Shown: one piece after another, positions 33,798 to 44,858 of the stretch
Position numbering within the stretch: the stretch's first letter is position 1
Layout: the number at the start of each line of letters is the position of its first letter
Source: Mesostigma viride
Lineage: Eukaryota > Streptophyta > Mesostigmatophyceae > Mesostigmatales > Mesostigmataceae
NCBI GenBank assembly: GCA_009746045.1
Contig: RPFO01000123.1
Location: forward strand, 1,509,883-1,573,882
DNA length: 64,000 nt
Reading direction: 5' to 3'
The notes under the pieces: generated by a model
The model's input: only the letters and a program-made list of their open reading frames with translations
What the model was told of the DNA's origin: nothing
Databases searched by the model: none
Position numbers and translations under genes: made by a program

Positions 33798-35767
33798 ATT
33801 AATTAATTAATTAATTATCAACATCACTCCGTTGGGAGTAGATGTAGCACATAGCCCTGAGAAGGGGCATATGGCTTTTAATACATTCTAGGCTACTTCA
33901 TGCAAGGGTGGGAATGTAAGCTACCCCTGCTCTAGGTGCACCAGGGCACCCGCACCCTCATGGTCTATCACGCTATGCCCGGGTAAGGGGGGAGCATGCC
34001 TGTGAGGGGGAAGATCATCATGGCTATACAAAAACTAGAGCGTGGCATCTCAGCAGAGAGCAGCTCTCTGCATGGGCACAGCATTACTAAACAAAACTAG
34101 GCATCGTCTGGAGTGTGGCTCATCATAGGCACACATGTACATGACTAAAAAGGCTAGGCCTAAGCTGGTATAGTGCCTGTAGTAGGCGGGCATGTACAAG
34201 GCCACTGTCTAACTATTCTACACTACTGCTGTATTCCCCTAGGCTGGGGCTGGAGTTGCTGGGGCCGCGGTGGTCGAGGGGGTCGCATGCCAGGGCTTGT
34301 GGCCGACGTAGATGGCCGCCCCCTTCCAGTACACCGGCTGGCCCGCCTTGGTCTGCCGGAGCTGGAGGTAGGTCGGCCATAGCTCCCGTCGCCGTTGTTG
34401 CTGTGCCAGGGTCAAGTCGTCGTCCACGGTGAAGGGAGTATTCTCGAGCCGCTTGCGGCGTCTGAGAAACGAAATCTTGTCCGCTGGGCTATCAAAGATG
34501 AGAAGAAGCGGAGGCGCCCCTGCCTTACCCCGCGCGCGGGTGAGGCGGTGGGCGGTCAGCTTGATCTCACCAAGAAGGCCCATGCGTGCAAGGATTTTGC
34601 TCTCAAACGCACGTGCAAGCTTCTCGGAATTCTCACCTTCTTCCATGTCCAAGTTCTTGAGTATGGCGTTGAGGCTGCGCTTGGCGAGCTCGGCCTCCTC
34701 GCGGAGGTCAAGCGTCTGCCGCTGGAGCTGGGCTGCGACGGCGGAGGTGGTGGAGGTGGTATGTTGCTTAAGCATGTCCGCCCAGGTCGTGATGGGAGGA
34801 GCATCGCCGGCCGGGCCAGCCGAGGCTGGCTTGGCGGCAATGTCCTTCACTGCCTGGGCGGTGAGGGCTGCTGTGTTCTGCAAGACCTCGATAGCGATTG
34901 CATTATCCTTGAGGCGCTGGTCGATGTCGCGGAGCTGGGCGGTGATGGAGTCGGAGGAGGGGATGGCGGCGGTGGAGGAGGCGAGGAGGGTGGAGGTGGC
35001 GGTGGAAATGGTGGAGAGGAGGGGGAGCTCGGCAGCCAACGTGCTGCCCATGGCCGCCACATCTGCAGCGATGGGGGCCACGTGCTGCTCGAGGGCCTCC
35101 TTGAGGAGTGAGCGGATGGAGGCTTCGGTTAGGGTGGTGGTGAGGGGCTTTGGGGGCCAAAGCTCCTCGATGGAGCGTCCAAGGAGGGAAAAGAGGGCGA
35201 ATTGCTGAATGTGGGGGCGGCGGGCGTTGGGGACGGCCCTGTCGAAATCGCGCCTGTGAAGGGAGGCATCGACAAGGCGACCTTGGTGGGAAAGCTGCTT
35301 GCATAGTTCTATAAGAGAGGCACGCGTCCCGAAAAACACGTAGCCCAGGATGCGTTCGGGTGTGAGCTTGTCAAAAAAGCCGGGCTGGCTGGCGTCAAAG
35401 TCGTACTCGTCCAGCAGCCCGTCAGGGCGACTGCGCTTGGGTTCGGGCGACGCTGCTGGCGAAGCGGGCGCAGCAGGGGGCTGGACGATCACTAGAGCTT
35501 GGCCGCTAGTGGCGCCGCTGCCTTCTGGGCCGGTGGGCGAAGCGGCAGCCGGAGCTGCAGGCGTATTTTCATTGCCGAGCGCAGCCGCCAGGCTGCGTTG
35601 CGTCGATGGGCGTTTGCTCATCGTATATTGCGTAATAGCTTTGGGAAATTATATCAGCATGTGCGTCGTAGAAAGACGCATCGATTGTGATATTCACGGC
35701 TAAATTTGGTGCTCAAACGTGAAAGTTATGAGCGCCGCCGTCAGCCATGGCTATCTCGTGGCTCGTG
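33798..35767 (-). mobile_element. Full-length ORF1-only LINE-like element, intact ORF1
   Basis: 1,970 bp. The minus-strand order is leader (from CACGAGCCACGAG at 35767), ORF1, a 3' UTR of about 400 bp, hairpin 33826-33840 region (ACTCC-CAAC-GGAGT) and a (TTAA)n tail. No ORF2 or second ORF is present. Both ends match the copy at 14653-16636. It is inserted in an RT gene: the left flank ends with codons for GVWQGCVLSP and the right flank restarts at GCALSPHLF. Confidence 0.82.
34239..35621 (-). CDS. LINE ORF1-like RNA-binding protein, intact, 460 aa
   Basis: ATG at 35621, about 145 bp inside the element's 5' end. The N-terminus (1-70) is Ala/Pro/Ser-rich with SPEPKRSRP. A helical middle has DIDQRLKDNAIAIEVLQNTA and a run of heptad-like Leu/Ala (about 240-330). 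The C-terminal third has NAILKNLDMEEGEN, then RLTRARGKAGAPPLLLIF, ISFLRRRKRLENT, DDDLTLAQQQRRRELWPTYL and YWKGAAIYVGHKPW. This order (coiled coil, RRM-like, C-terminal domain with a DxT...RR block) matches L1-type ORF1p, which binds RNA as a multimer and acts as a nucleic-acid chaperone. Intactness beside so many decayed copies suggests recent activity. Overlapping plus-strand frames are shadows. Confidence 0.8.
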   Translation of the reverse strand: MSKRPSTQRSLAAALGNENTPAAPAAASPTGPEGSGATSGQALVIVQPPAAPASPAASPEPKRSRPDGLLDEYDFDASQPGFFDKLTPERILGYVFFGTRASLIELCKQLSHQGRLVDASLHRRDFDRAVPNARRPHIQQFALFSLLGRSIEELWPPKPLTTTLTEASIRSLLKEALEQHVAPIAADVAAMGSTLAAELPLLSTISTATSTLLASSTAAIPSSDSITAQLRDIDQRLKDNAIAIEVLQNTAALTAQAVKDIAAKPASAGPAGDAPPITTWADMLKQHTTSTTSAVAAQLQRQTLDLREEAELAKRSLNAILKNLDMEEGENSEKLARAFESKILARMGLLGEIKLTAHRLTRARGKAGAPPLLLIFDSPADKISFLRRRKRLENTPFTVDDDLTLAQQQRRRELWPTYLQLRQTKAGQPVYWKGAAIYVGHKPWHATPSTTAAPATPAPA

Positions 35768-36990
35768 AATGAACCTCTTACTTACTGCAGGATGTGCCCT
35801 GTCCCCACACCTGTTCATTATTGTCGTGGATCACGTCATGCGCCGAGCACGTGCGCGCTTTACTGGTTCGAGCCAGGCTTGGACATCCTTAAATAGAAAG
35901 AGCACGGCGGGGTCGAACCTGGCTACCGCCTGGCCGACCTGATTTATGCGGATGACACCACCCTCATCGCGCGCCCCGAGCACATTCAGACCTGGCTGGA
36001 CTGTCTGGGCCTGGAGGCGAGGGCGGTGGGGTTGGAGATTAGTGTCAAAACTGAGGCGATGGTGATTGGGGCCTCCAGTACACCGCCGCTGCCGCGCCTG
36101 CTCGACGGGACGACGGTCCCGTTCCGCGATCGCTGCAAACTGTTAGGGAGCTGGCTCCCTGACACCGCCGACGATGTGGACACCCGATTGGCCTGGCCTG
36201 GGCTAGGCTCCGTTCGCTCAACACCTACTGGCGCTCCAAGGGCCTGGGCGAGCACCGCAAGGGCATGCTCTTCAAGGTCCTCGTCCTCACGGTGCTCACG
36301 TATGGCGCCTGAGGCGTGGACACTCACCCCCACCTTGGCATCTAGGCTAGACGGCACAGTTTACAGGATGCTCCGACAGGTCCTGAACGTAGGGTTTTCC
36401 AAGCGCCCGTCATCAGAGTCTTTGTATCAGGGCATGCCTCGTATTTCGGCCGAGATTAGACAGCGTAGGATATAGCATTTGTAGGACACCTTGCTCGCAC
36501 GGTCGCACCAGCCAGGTCGACACCGCCCTTGGTCTGGCAGGCCGGCCAGGCCCCCAGCGGCTTGGCCAGCCAGGGCGGCACATTCTGACCTAGCTGGCCT
36601 GGCCCCAAGGGCATTGCCAAAAAGGTAGGGAAACATGTCACGAACTACGTACAGATGTTGCTGGATGACCTACTGGTCCCAGCCCAGTTTGAATATCGCA
36701 TCCACTCTCTCTCCCTTCTTTGGACTGCCATGCAGAACAAGACGCGGTGGAAGAGGATTGTCAAGGCTCACACTGGCGCCCGACCCTGTGGGCAAGCCAC
36801 CTCCCCCCAAGAGGAGGAGGCGTTTGATGAGTACGGTAGTTAGGATTTTTCTAGACTAGCTAGATTAGGGTTAGGTTAGTCCGATTACGCGGCTCTCTCC
36901 ACTCCACCACCCATCAAGGAATATGTGCTACATGATCTCCCAACGGAGGCATGTTATAATTTAATTTTCGTGTAATATAATGTAATTTGC
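35768..36990 (+). pseudogene. LINE ORF2 (reverse transcriptase) fragment with 3' end
   Basis: Plus-strand RT from the GCALSPHLFIIVVDHVM block through DLIYADDTTLIARPEHIQTW (35935-36000), then VGLEISVKTEA, a damaged thumb region, and the C-terminus at 36655-36830 (LDDLLVPAQFEYRIHSLSLLW). Several frameshifts and an internal deletion are present. The 3' UTR carries ATCTCCCAACGGAGGCATG at about 36930, with a second, similar hairpin copy near 37002. The first RT half is left of 33798, separated by the ORF1-only insertion. Confidence 0.75.
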
Positions 36991-37719
36991 AGCGGACATG
37001 ATCTCCCAGCGGAGGCATGCATATAATTTAATTTTCGTGTAACTATAATATTTAACTTTCATGCGGAAACCCTGGAAACCGGCATACATATTATTACGTC
37101 AAGACTCGGGTCTGCTGCGGCAACATGCTTGGTATTTCCATGGTGTTTCGACTTCTTAACACATCTTTAATTATTCATTCCGAACGCCGGCCCGGACTCT
37201 CGGCTAAACCGAGATTTGTGCAGACTTTTATTGGGTGGCTCCGGGCATGATGGTGCCTGCAAATAGCGTAAGGCGTGACCGTGGCTATTGCTACGGTATG
37301 CTGTATTTTCCTGGAAATGGACTCTGCCACCGGCTCAATAGTGCTCGCAGGCGTAAGTATATCGTGTTTCTACCTAGTTTCTGCAGGCCAGTTTTCCACT
37401 TATTTCTACCGTCGGACCTCTGCCCAGCCTCTCTAAGACCGCCATCCTACTCGGCGTTGAGCACTTGCATGTCACCCATAGCAGGTTGCAGTTGTACGGC
37501 AGTATTTAGGTGCTGTATACGTAGTCATCATATCGCTCCGGAAACACACGGAAAATGGCTGACGGCGGTATGGCTGACGGCGGAGCTCAGATCTTTTGCG
37601 TCTGAGCCCCAAATTCGGTCAGACCATTTGCATTCGATGCGCTTTTTTCAGACGCACACACCAGTATAATCGGTTACGGCTGAAACGCAGTATTGCCAAA
37701 GTTACGCACGTGACCAGCT
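36991..37719. other. Spacer, possible 5' region of type B element
   Basis: A duplicated hairpin/tail near 37002-37030, then unique-looking sequence. A 144-codon frame at 37235-37669 has no domain. The part next to 37720 may be the leader of the type B ORF1 element. Confidence 0.35.
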
Positions 37720-39105
37720 ATGACGACTATCAAAGCAAAACGAGGGCTGGCTGGAAAAGGAGCTGGCACAGCTTCCCAGCGCCCAGCCCAACCCTCTCGC
37801 CCTCGCCATTGTTCAGCCGACAGGCTTGCCCGCCAAACCCTCGCCAAGCGCCTCGCCTGAGCCCAAGAAACCCTGCCACGATCGAAAATGGAGCGAGTTC
37901 CTCCCCGGCGACCGACAATTCGCCTTCACCCGGTGGCAAGAATTGTCGCCGCAGGCATGCATCGAGGTTCTCCAGTTCCTCGAACAGGAGCGGAAGCTCT
38001 TCGTGCCCAAGGTGGGGGCGGCTATCGACTACAATGGAGACATGTCCTGGCTCTATGCTTTGGACGAAGTAGAACAACGCCTGATTATCCTGACCAGCCA
38101 ATTCCAGATCCGCCTCGGCGACATGCATCACCAGAACGCTCCGCACCCCAGCCCCCGCACAGCCGGCAGCCCCATCGGCTTCCTCCCTCGGCAAGGATGA
38201 CATCCGCGCAGTGCTGGAGGAGCACGTGACCTGGCCGCTGGCCGAGCAGCTGACATCGCTGAACACCACGCTCATCAACAAGGTCGAGGCCCGGGTCTCC
38301 AACGTGGAAACCAAGGTCGTCCACAAGCTACAACCCCAGTTCACGGCGCTACACACCACGGCGCAGGCTTCGGAAACGCATGCTGCACTTGTCTCTCGCC
38401 TTAACCAGGTGGAGGGCAAGTGTGGCGTGCTCCTGAAGAAGCTTGAGGCCATCACCGCCCACACCGAGGCCCTGGCCACACAGGTCCCCAAGATAGCGGA
38501 GCAGACGGCCACCATTGCATCCCAGCCACCCCGGCAGGATGCTGGCGACCTCCCGCCGCTCTCCTAGCTACGCGGACCTGCTGCGGTCAGCGACCGCCTC
38601 CACCACCGACGCCATCGCCACAAAGCTCCAGGAGCTGGAGGACCACCGCCAGGCCCAGCAACGGGAGGTCACCGACCGCGCTCGCCGCGAGTGCCGAGTG
38701 GTGCTACGTCGCTTCCCCCAGAAGCCAGGTGAGACGTCAACCTCTCTTGCTGACGAGCTCAAGAACCAGCTTCTTACCCTCATGGGCCTGGTAGGTGAGG
38801 TAGAACTGCGTGGGTGCCACCGCCTTCCCCACTCACGGGACAAGGCGGCTCCCCCACCAGTCCTACTCACCTTCCCCTCCCCTGAGGATAAGCAGCGGTT
38901 CCTCTCTCGTCGCAAGCGGTTGCACGACCTCACCTGGACGCTGGATGACGACCTCACCCCCGCTCAGCAACAGCAGCGACGCGACCTGTGGCCGGAATAC
39001 CTCCGCCATAAGCAGGACCCCCAGAAGCCCATGCAAGGTGTACTGGAGGGGCGGGGACCTGATGATCAACCACAAGATGTGGACGCCCCCAGCGGGCTAG
39101 AATAG
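37720..39105 (+). pseudogene. Type B ORF1, frameshifted
   Basis: ATG near 37720. The frame moves at least three times (before 37826, about 38190 and about 38550). Visible order: SPSASPEPKKP near the N-terminus (shared with type A ORF1), a long helical segment (VEARVSNVETKVVHKLQ), SYADLLRSATASTTDAIATKLQ, VVLRRFPQKPGE, LPHSRDKAAPPPVLLTF, FLSRRKRLHDLTWTLDDDL and RRDLWPEYLRHK. It is the same family as the 34239-35621 protein but clearly diverged. Confidence 0.75.
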
Positions 39106-39470
39106 CAATAGCCCTAGCTTGTAACCATTGGCGTCACTGCCGCTAAGGCAGCCATGCCTAGAATGTTGCCTAGCTGTGCCAACACACCTAGTCACGTGCC
39201 GCCAACGCACGGTACACAACCAGCCATAGCCTTAGCCTAGTCCTAGTACAGCCATGCTACGCCCTGGCTATGTTCAGATTACCTGCCCACGCTCCTTGCT
39301 ATATGATATGCTCACATGGGTCTTCTTGCACCCACAGTTTGCCGGATCGTTAGCCTGTCCTTTTAGCTAGCCGCGCCCGATTGCAGCTGTGGCATGCCCT
39401 TGGCATGAAGGAGACTGGGGGTCTCTGCCCTTTCTCCTGTAGTGCACACACAGGGATTAAATGACCTAGA
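37720..39470 (+). mobile_element. Type B ORF1-bearing element, near full length, decayed
   Basis: ORF1 pseudogene 37720-39105 followed directly by the type B 3' UTR (AATAGCAATAGCCCTAGC to CACAGGGATTAAA). The canonical hairpin and tail are replaced by family E sequence from about 39470. There is no ORF2 between ORF1 and the 3' UTR. Confidence 0.75.
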
Positions 39471-39660
39471 CGGTGGGGCCGGAAACAGCATGCTTGCATG
39501 ATCAGGGCGTGTGTTTCGAGCCTAACTGGCCGGGAGTGTCTACGATATATTAATATATGCACGGCTTGACTACGTATTAATTAATTAATTAATTAAACTC
39601 GTGCTCCCGTTGGGGAGTCACGGAGCACCGAAGTGCTTTTAACCCCTCAGGGCGCACAAA
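39470..39660 (-). mobile_element. Family E fragment followed by a truncated type B 3' end
   Basis: 39470-39545 is family E in reverse. 39573-39655 is a minus-strand type B 3' end of about 80 bp: tail, CTCCCCAACGGGAG hairpin and AGCACTTCGGTGCT stem-loop. Confidence 0.65.
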
Positions 39661-39719
39661 CTCATGAGAATGTGAGGCATGAGAAAAACTCGCAGTCGAA
39701 AATCGGCACGAGGACGGTT

Positions 39720-39966
39720 TAGGGGCTAGTCGCTCTACACGTAAGCCAGCCATAATTTCAATGCTACATATACTCCCAACGGAGTTATGTTCCTAATTAA
39801 TTAATTAATTAATTAATTTCAATGCACACGGCTACACATTTCCATCACCATTCGATCATCTTGATCATCCTGAACGACTCGAACACGCGGACAAGATAAC
39901 GGCAGGCTCGAGCTACCATGGTCCGGATTCTCCCGATTTCTGGCCTGCGCTGGTTGTCTCCTTGAT
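39720..39966. repeat. Family E interspersed repeat, copy 2
   Basis: It matches 18420-18600 and 51760-51930 and is interrupted at 39765 by a 50-bp LINE insertion. It runs straight into the tRNA-related segment at 39967. Confidence 0.75.
39765..39814 (+). mobile_element. 50-bp LINE insertion: 3' hairpin plus tail only
   Basis: Flanked by a perfect 12-bp duplication taatttcaatgc at 39753-39764 and 39814-39825 (the t is shared with the tail). The insert is about 28 bp of type A 3' terminus (TACATATACTCCCAACGGAG, TTATGTTCC) plus (TTAA)n. Copies at 18435 and 51779 show the empty site. Confidence 0.88.
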
Positions 39967-40100
39967 ATCGTGAGCAGCAAAATTGGTGCGAGAGGTCCCC
40001 AGTTCGATTCCGGCCTGGATTCATTTGCAGATCGCGTTTTTCCGCGTTTTCCGCGGACCGGCACTGAACGCAAATGGTTTTCACCTTTGTGGCGTGCCAA
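39967..40100 (+). repeat. tRNA-related (SINE-like) fragment, copy 2
   Basis: B-box AGTTCGATTCC at 40001-40011 in the same context as copy 1 (GAGAGGTCCCC before, GGATTCATTTGC after). There is an extra TTTTCCGCG duplication in the 3' part. Confidence 0.5.
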
Positions 40101-40911
40101 TTATCAGAATATATCGTGAGGATTGGATGTTGATGGTTTATACTGCGTTGATTGTGCAAGAAGATCAGCTAGGTGCCCATAATCATGGTGTATAATCATG
40201 TGTTGTTAGCATCTTGCCACCATTTGCTAGCATGCACTCCAGCGTCATCTTTGCCTGCATGTAAGCTCATGGATCACTCAACCTATCCAAGCCTTTGCAT
40301 TACACGTGCCTCTTTCTTTCGATCAGTATTGCACGCGGTATGGAATGAAAACCCAGCACCTCCGTTCCCACGATGCATGTGCTCAACACGTTGTGAGAGT
40401 GGATGATGCTTTGGCTATAGATATGGCTGCCTGATTCAGTCATATTAGGTCATCCAGTCATGATGTTTGATGCATGTTTGATGAGCACTGTATAATAACT
40501 TATACAACACCTATTTTCAACGTTTTGACCCTCCAAGCTTGACTATGGCCCCGTTTATGGGGCTTGTGTCGTTGCGTCATGTTGTGAACTGCTCTCATTT
40601 TTCCCACTGCGTTGTACTGCGTTGTGTTTGTGATGCTAATGAAAAACAGCTCCAGTGGCCCAATGGGCCTGAGTTTTGTTCCACAAAGCCTGCATATGTT
40701 GCCCATAGCTCGTGCAAGAAGCCAGATTTTTTTCATGAACCATTTGTGAATAAGCACATGACTTGTGACCTAGGGTCAAGCAAATTAATCGCGGTCATGG
40801 TCAGACCCCCCTGTATTTGAACTGGTCAGTGTAGATCTCTCCAATGAATTAGCATGTTGTAGGTCTGATACTTAGCTAAAAAAAAACTTTGATTTATTAT
40901 GGGCTTTCAGG
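40101..40911. other. No recognised gene
   Basis: AT-richer than its surroundings. Opposing frames of 85-93 codons at 40500-40820 have no recognisable domain. Confidence 0.4.
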
Positions 40912-41865
40912 AATTAATTAATTAATTAAAATCATAGCTCCGTTGGGAGCATATGTAACACATAGCCCTGAGAAAGGGGCATCTATGGGTTTGTAATACA
41001 ATCAGGGCTACAACCTGCAGGTGGAGGATGTACAACTGTCACCTGCTCTGGGTGCACAAGGTGCACCTGCACCGCCATGATGGTTCATGCCTCCTTAACA
41101 AGCACAGGCACCCAGGGGGGGCTTGAGGAGAGGGCCTAGAAGGCCTGCATGACATATGGGGTGGAGGGTATGTGGCTAGGCTATAGCTGGTGTACACATG
41201 GTGCCCATCTCAGCAGAGAGTAACTCCCTGCATAGGCATCGCATGGCTAAATTCTTAATGCATCATCCATGGGAGGTCCCATTGTAGGCTGGGCGCGGCT
41301 AGATACTGAAAGCATCATCCATGGGGGCCATTATGGGCGCACATGCGCGTGGGCCACTTGCAAGGCTAAGCCTATCTAATCTACACTACTGGTATATTCC
41401 CTAGCCTGGAGTGGCAGGAGGGGCCTGCCAGGGCTTGTGGTCAACGTGGATGACCGCCCCCCTCCAGTATACCGGCTTCCCCCCTGCACGCTGCCGGAGC
41501 TGAAGGTAGGTCGGCCATAGCTCGCGTCGCCGCTGTTGCTGGGCCAAGGTCAAGTCGTCGTCCAGCGTGAAGCGAGTCTCCGAGAGCTTCTTGCGGCATT
41601 TAAGGAACGCCAGCTTGTCCGTCATGTACTTAAAGGTGAGGAGCACGGGTGCCGGGCCAGCCTTCCCCCGCGCGCGGGGGAGGCGGACAACCGACATGTC
41701 CAGCTCACCAGTGAGTAACATGGGGGCAAGAATGGCGCGCTTAACTGCCTCAAGGAGACTCGTGGAGGTCTCACCTGCCGGCTGGTCGAAGTGCTTGACG
41801 ATGACATTGTGGCTGCGCTTGTCGAGCTCGGCCGCCTCGCGAAGGTCGAGGGCTTGTTGCTTTCA
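40912..41865 (-). mobile_element. Type A' ORF1-bearing element, 5'-truncated
   Basis: Minus-strand ORF1 C-terminal part (41401 to about 41862; LPRARGKAGPAPVLLTF, FLKCRKKLSETRFTLDDDLTL, VYWRGAVIHVDHKPW), then a 3' UTR of about 470 bp, hairpin GCTCC-CAAC-GGAGC near 40932-40945 and a (TTAA)n tail. Upstream sequence breaks off at 41865. Confidence 0.8.
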
Positions 41866-41939
41866 GGAAAGTATATACATGACCATGAAAAAAAATTTTC
41901 CTTAGGTGCTATACGCGTTCTAATAAATAAAAAAAACAC

Positions 41940-42600
41940 GGGTTACATAAATTAAATTAAATTAAATTACAACATGACTCCGTTGGGAGATCATGTAGCA
42001 CACATTCCCGTGGATGGATGGAGGGGGGGCAAAGCCGCGAATTAAACCGAACTTATCTAACTAGACGCGGTGGAAGAAGATTGTCAAGGCGCACACGCCA
42101 GCCCCTGTGGGCAAGCCACCTCCCCCCAAGAGGAGGAGCCGTTTTGATGAGTAGCGTAGATAGGCTTTTCTAGACTAGATATAGCTTAGAGTTAGGTTAG
42201 TTCGATTACGCGGCTTCCTCCACACCACCCATCCAACCTGGAATATGTGCTACATGATCTCCCAACGGAGACATGTTATAATTTATTTATTTATTATCTA
42301 ACTCTAAGCTAATCTAATCTAGAAAACCCTATACCTATTCTACTCAGCAAAGCGCCCCTTCCGCTTGGGGGGAGGGGGCTTGCCCACAGGGGCGGGCGTA
42401 TGAGCCTGGACAATGGTCTTCCACCTCTTCTTGTTCTGCATAGCATGCAGTCCAAGCAAGAGAGAGGGAGTGAATGCGATGTTCAAACTGCGCTGGGACC
42501 ACTAGGTCAGCCATCAACAGCTGTGGGTAGGTAATGACATGTTTGCCTACCTTCTTAGGAATGTCCTTGGGGCCAGGCCAGGTCAGGATATGCCGTCCTG
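41940..42600. mobile_element. Three LINE ORF2 3' ends, two tail to tail
   Basis: 41945-42000 is a minus-strand 3' end (hairpin ACTCCGTTGGGAG) with an (AAATT)n tail. 42060-42285 is a plus-strand ORF2 C-terminus with hairpin TCTCCCAACGGAGACATG. 42286-42600 is a minus-strand copy of the same region without the hairpin. The last two meet tail to tail. Confidence 0.65.
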
Positions 42601-42894
42601 GCTGGCGGCAAGCCGCTGTCGACCGGTATAAGCCATTGTGACTTGTCTGGGCTGCCCAGTCGACCGGGAAGCTCGGCCGGGGTTCCCCGGTTTCCCTGTC
42701 CGTCAGACAGAACCGGTACTTGAATAGTGACTATAACACAAAATCAATTTCTATTATAGTAAATGTTGACTATTCCCGGGATTTACACAAAAAGTTTGCA
42801 AATTGCTGCCATATGCTAACACCTCCACGAAATGTAAACACCGACACAGCAGAGCCCCGCTGCATGCCCGACAAAAACCAGGGCGCCAGGGAAT

Positions 42895-42944
42895 TAATTA
42901 AACACGTGGTGGTCCCGTTGGGGAGTCACGAAGCATTAACCCCG
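42895..42944 (-). mobile_element. Type C LINE 3' terminus next to expanded GGAT tract
   Basis: Tail, CTCCCCAACGGGAC hairpin variant and ATTAACCCCG, followed directly by (ATGG)n. This is where short copies carry only three or four GGAT units. Confidence 0.8.
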
Positions 42945-43303
42945 ATGGATGGATGGATGGATGGATGGATGGATGGATGGATGGATGGATGGATGGATGG
43001 ATGGATGGATGGATGGATGGATGGATGGATGGATGGATGGATGGATGGATGGATGGATGGATGGATGGATGGATGGATGGATGGATGGATGGATGGATGG
43101 ATGGATGGATGGATGGATGGATGGATGGATGGATGGATCGATGGATGGATGGATGGATGGATGGATGGATGGATGGATGGATGGATGGATGGATGGATGG
43201 ATGGATGGATGGATGGATGGATGGATGGATGGATGGATGGATGGATGGATGGATGGATGGATGGATGGATGGATGGATGGATGGATGGATGGATGGATGG
43301 ATG
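42945..43303. repeat. (GGAT)n array, segment 1
   Basis: About 90 units, with one variant (GATC) at about 43139. It probably formed one array with segments 2 and 3 before insertions at 43304 and 45339. The Met-Asp-Gly-Trp and Pro-Ser-Ile-His ORFs are artefacts. Confidence 0.95.
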
Positions 43304-43580
43304 GCCAGGTTGTAAAATACGTGTGCGGGGTATAATACGTGGACTTAAAATACGCGTATTATACGTGGGGGGTATAAAATACGCGGTGGTAAAATGCGCG
43401 ACAGTTTTTGTGGTCCAATTGTCAGTCACCCAATTAGCACGCTCCTTGATGATGGTCATGCAGTTATTACAACTGAAATTTGGTGTATATGCTTATATTT
43501 ATTAACATCTTCCATTTATGCCCTGCAATCCTATCTGATTATGATTCGTTAAATGCAGGGGGGAGCATGCTGCAACGGGA

Positions 43581-43617
43581 ATTGTAAGGAATCAATTAAT
43601 TAATTAATTGTAAGGAA
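43581..43617. repeat. Duplicated attgtaaggaa flanking a 15-bp AATT tract
   Basis: attgtaaggaa occurs at 43581-43591 and 43607-43617 around tcaattaattaatta. It looks like a tail-only LINE insertion with an 11-bp target duplication. Confidence 0.5.
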
Positions 43618-44260
43618 AGCCATCCACTCTATAATGCATGAGAGGACATAAGACACAACTACGGACCATGCTCTCAAGGTCGCCACCCAACAACTGCCGA
43701 GAAGGAGGGGTGACGTGCCCTCCTCTGTACTGGATCATGCCGGCCACCATCTGCTTGAAAGAGGCGCTCTCAGACGCATTGAAGGCAATGCCGTTCTCGA
43801 TAAAAAATTCGGCAGCCAGCAGCTGGACACCTTTCTCGTCGACGGGAACCAGCCATTTGGTGATGCTCAGCTGGCCTTTGCTGGGAACCGACGACAAGTC
43901 AGCCGGCGCAGCCCCTCCCATCTCCGCCATTGCCCTGTTCAAATTGTGCTGCTTCTTGGCGTCTGACTGCTGCGACTTGTTGTTATACATACTGAGAAAC
44001 TTGCTCCGGATATTCGGTGGAATTTTGTCGCAGGGTAACATCCCTTCCCCTGCGATTCCGGCAAACTGTGCACGGACTCGGAATACGCTGATTGCCCCCG
44101 CCCCGTATGAGAACTTCTTGTTGCAAAATGAGCAGAACTTATTCGACACAAACTGCGTTTTGTTACTAACAGCATCTGTGACTGCTTCTTTCTTCTCGAG
44201 AACGAAATCCCATTCAGGCCCTTTCTTCCTCATGGCTGCAAATCGAAAATGGCTGCACAC
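43604..44260 (-). pseudogene. hAT transposase N-terminal part (BED finger + DUF659-like start)
   Basis: 218 residues. Residues 43-77 resemble a BED zinc finger (FCSFCNKKF...FAGIAGEGMLPC): Cys43, Cys46 and Cys77 are present, but the expected His is Gln65 (RVRAQFAGIA). Residues 150-205 match the start of the hAT DUF659 region (EFFIENGIAFNASESASF, then PPSRQLL). Complete hAT transposases are about 600-800 residues, so the catalytic DDE and dimerisation parts are missing. Unlikely to be active. Confidence 0.75.
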
Positions 44261-44858
44261 TGTCGCAGAGTCGCACTGGCCTCGTCGTCGCTATATTGCA
44301 TTACACCGTCAGTAGCACAGCTGGCATTTGCTGGCACACTGTTATTATGCGTTATGTACCTAGTCCTAGCTGTCTCCTACCGGCCAAACATTTTTTCGGG
44401 GAAATGGGTATATTTTATTAGCCAATTATGGACCAAAGAGGTGAGAGGGGAAATGAGTATCAGCGAATCCTAATGAAGGTGGGCACACACACGTGTGGCG
44501 GTGACAGGTGAAAGGCTAATAGGGCGCGTTATTAGACCAGGGAAGCCATTGGACCTGAGTAATGTCGCCTTGAGGCATACTGGTGAATACCTGATTACGG
44601 CCAAACATTTTGCAAGGCTTGAGCTTTATGAAAAGAACTGTACGCATCTACTTCTAGTAGTAAAAATCTCAAATGTGCAGTGAGCGCGCCGCGCCCAGAA
44701 TCTGGGCACTGCGCCAGTGCCCGCTGCCCGCTGGTACCCCCGAAAAATTCTAAGTCCAAACCGCGTGGTCAGACGTAAAATACGCGTAAAATACGTCGAG
44801 GCCCATAATATGCTTTATCCCGCATTTTATCGCAAAAGTGCGGCGTACATAACAACCC

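Noticed and set aside
34395-35208. Plus-strand ORFs of 238 and 259 codons over the ORF1 element
   Set aside because: Antisense shadows of the intact minus-strand ORF1, which has family motifs and a proper start.
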